Of a stretch of 6,401 bases of DNA, positions 5,690-6,401 are shown in pieces. The notes below the pieces were generated by a model. It was not told the origin of the DNA. It ran no database searches and saw only the letters and a list, made by a program, of their open reading frames with translations. Origin of the DNA: Claveliimonas stercoravium (GTDB lineage Bacteria; Bacillota; Clostridia; Lachnospirales; Lachnospiraceae); the NCBI GenBank assembly GCA_019117345.1, contig DWZW01000029.1, forward strand, positions 1 through 6,401. Reading direction: 5' to 3'. The first letter of the stretch is position 1, and every line of letters begins with the position of its first letter. The translations under genes and the position numbers were made by a program.

Positions 5690-6401
5690 ATATTATCAAA
5701 GTCATAATCCTGGGAATCGTGGAGGGTATCACCGAGTGGCTTCCGGTCAGCAGCACCGGCCACCTGATCCTTGTGGGGGATATCCTGCAGCCAAACCTGA
5801 GTGATGCCTTTATGGAGATGTTCAACGTGGTCATCCAGCTTGGCGCCATCATGGCAGTGGTCGTGCTCTATTTCCATAAGCTGAATCCCTTCTCTCCGAA
5901 AAAGACACAGAAGCAGAAGCTCCTGACATGGCAGATGTGGATCAAGGTGCTGATCGCGTCCGTGCCCGCGGCTGTGGTGGGGCTTCTGTTCAACGATTAC
6001 CTGGACGCCATCTTCTATAAGCCTCTTCCGGTGGCGGTGATGCTGATCGTATACGGTGTCCTTTTCATCGTGGTGGAGAACCGGAACAAGCATGTCCGCC
6101 CGAAGGTGACAAAGATCTCGGAGCTGTCCATCCAGATGCTGGTCTGGATCGGTGTGTTCCAGATGCTGGCCCTCATCCCGGGAACATCCAGGTCCGGAGC
6201 TACCATAGTGGGCGCTCTTATGATCGGCATATCGAGGGGCGTGGCGGCGGAGTTTACTTTCTTCCTTGCGATTCCGGTCATGTTCGGGGCGAGCTTCCTG
6301 AAGCTGATCGGATTCGGGCTCTCCTTTACGGCGAAAGAGGCGGGCCTTCTGCTGCTGGGCTGTGTGGTTTCTTTTGGCGTGTCTGTATTGGCGATCAAGT
6401 T
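5683..6401 (+). CDS. uppP: Undecaprenyl-diphosphatase UppP (BacA family), 3' end beyond window
   Basis: Integral membrane enzyme that dephosphorylates undecaprenyl pyrophosphate to undecaprenyl phosphate, recycling the lipid carrier for peptidoglycan and other wall polymers. It also gives bacitracin tolerance when abundant. The first 239 residues are present; family members are usually about 270-285 aa, so some 30-50 C-terminal residues lie outside. Signature motifs are EGITE at 14-18 followed by PVSSTGH at 21-27, and PGTSRSGAT at 166-174, with Glu14, Glu18, His27 and Arg170 corresponding to catalytic residues of the E. coli enzyme. Hydrophobic segments lie at about 47-64, 88-104, 115-131, 151-166, 190-212 and 219-238. 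The ATG at 5683 has AGAAGGAGA upstream (GGAG ends 8 nt before it) and overlaps the HAD stop by 7 bp, so translation is probably coupled. The reading frame is open to the window edge with no defect. Confidence 0.95.
   Translation, partial: MLDIIKVIILGIVEGITEWLPVSSTGHLILVGDILQPNLSDAFMEMFNVVIQLGAIMAVVVLYFHKLNPFSPKKTQKQKLLTWQMWIKVLIASVPAAVVGLLFNDYLDAIFYKPLPVAVMLIVYGVLFIVVENRNKHVRPKVTKISELSIQMLVWIGVFQMLALIPGTSRSGATIVGALMIGISRGVAAEFTFFLAIPVMFGASFLKLIGFGLSFTAKEAGLLLLGCVVSFGVSVLAIK

Overview
The window looks like chromosomal DNA from an anaerobic, low-to-mid GC Firmicute, most likely a gut Lachnospiraceae-type clostridium. The reasons are a fermentative AdhE whose promoter carries Rex-like sites, a secreted coiled-coil protein with a C-terminal 3D domain, strong AGGAGG-type ribosome binding sites, and GC-rich genes separated by AT-rich control regions. 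The genus cannot be fixed from the sequence alone. I see no mobile element, CRISPR array, tRNA or rRNA.

Layout. Bases 1-250 are an AT-rich control region with a near-consensus promoter (TTGACA, 17 bp, TATACT) and two 18-bp Rex-like operators, one lying over the -35 and spacer. They precede adhE (251-2872), a full-length bifunctional aldehyde/alcohol dehydrogenase that turns acetyl-CoA into ethanol while reoxidising NADH. The 149-bp convergent gap after it (2873-3021) holds two separate intrinsic terminators, one for each strand, and a 13-bp tandem duplication at the adhE stop codon. On the minus strand, 3022-4047 encodes a secreted PcsB/CwlO-like coiled-coil protein with a C-terminal 3D (MltA/YocH-type) domain, probably a cell-wall lytic enzyme.

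The divergent control region 4048-4212 contains two promoters arranged head to head with exact two-fold symmetry. Their -35 elements sit at the arms of one inverted repeat. The plus-strand promoter drives a tight three-gene cluster: a DUF1444/DUF5688-like protein (4213-4803), a Cof-type HAD phosphatase (4811-5689) and undecaprenyl-diphosphatase uppP (5683 to the window end, truncated). Gaps or overlaps in the cluster are only 7 bp, so co-transcription is very likely.

Functionally, the left part is redox-controlled ethanol fermentation. The right part leans towards the cell envelope: a candidate peptidoglycan-cleaving enzyme is divergent from an operon ending in the lipid-carrier recycling enzyme UppP. 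All gene families are known. The points most worth a second look are the control DNA (Rex operators and the symmetric divergent promoter) and the poorly characterised first gene of the uppP cluster.
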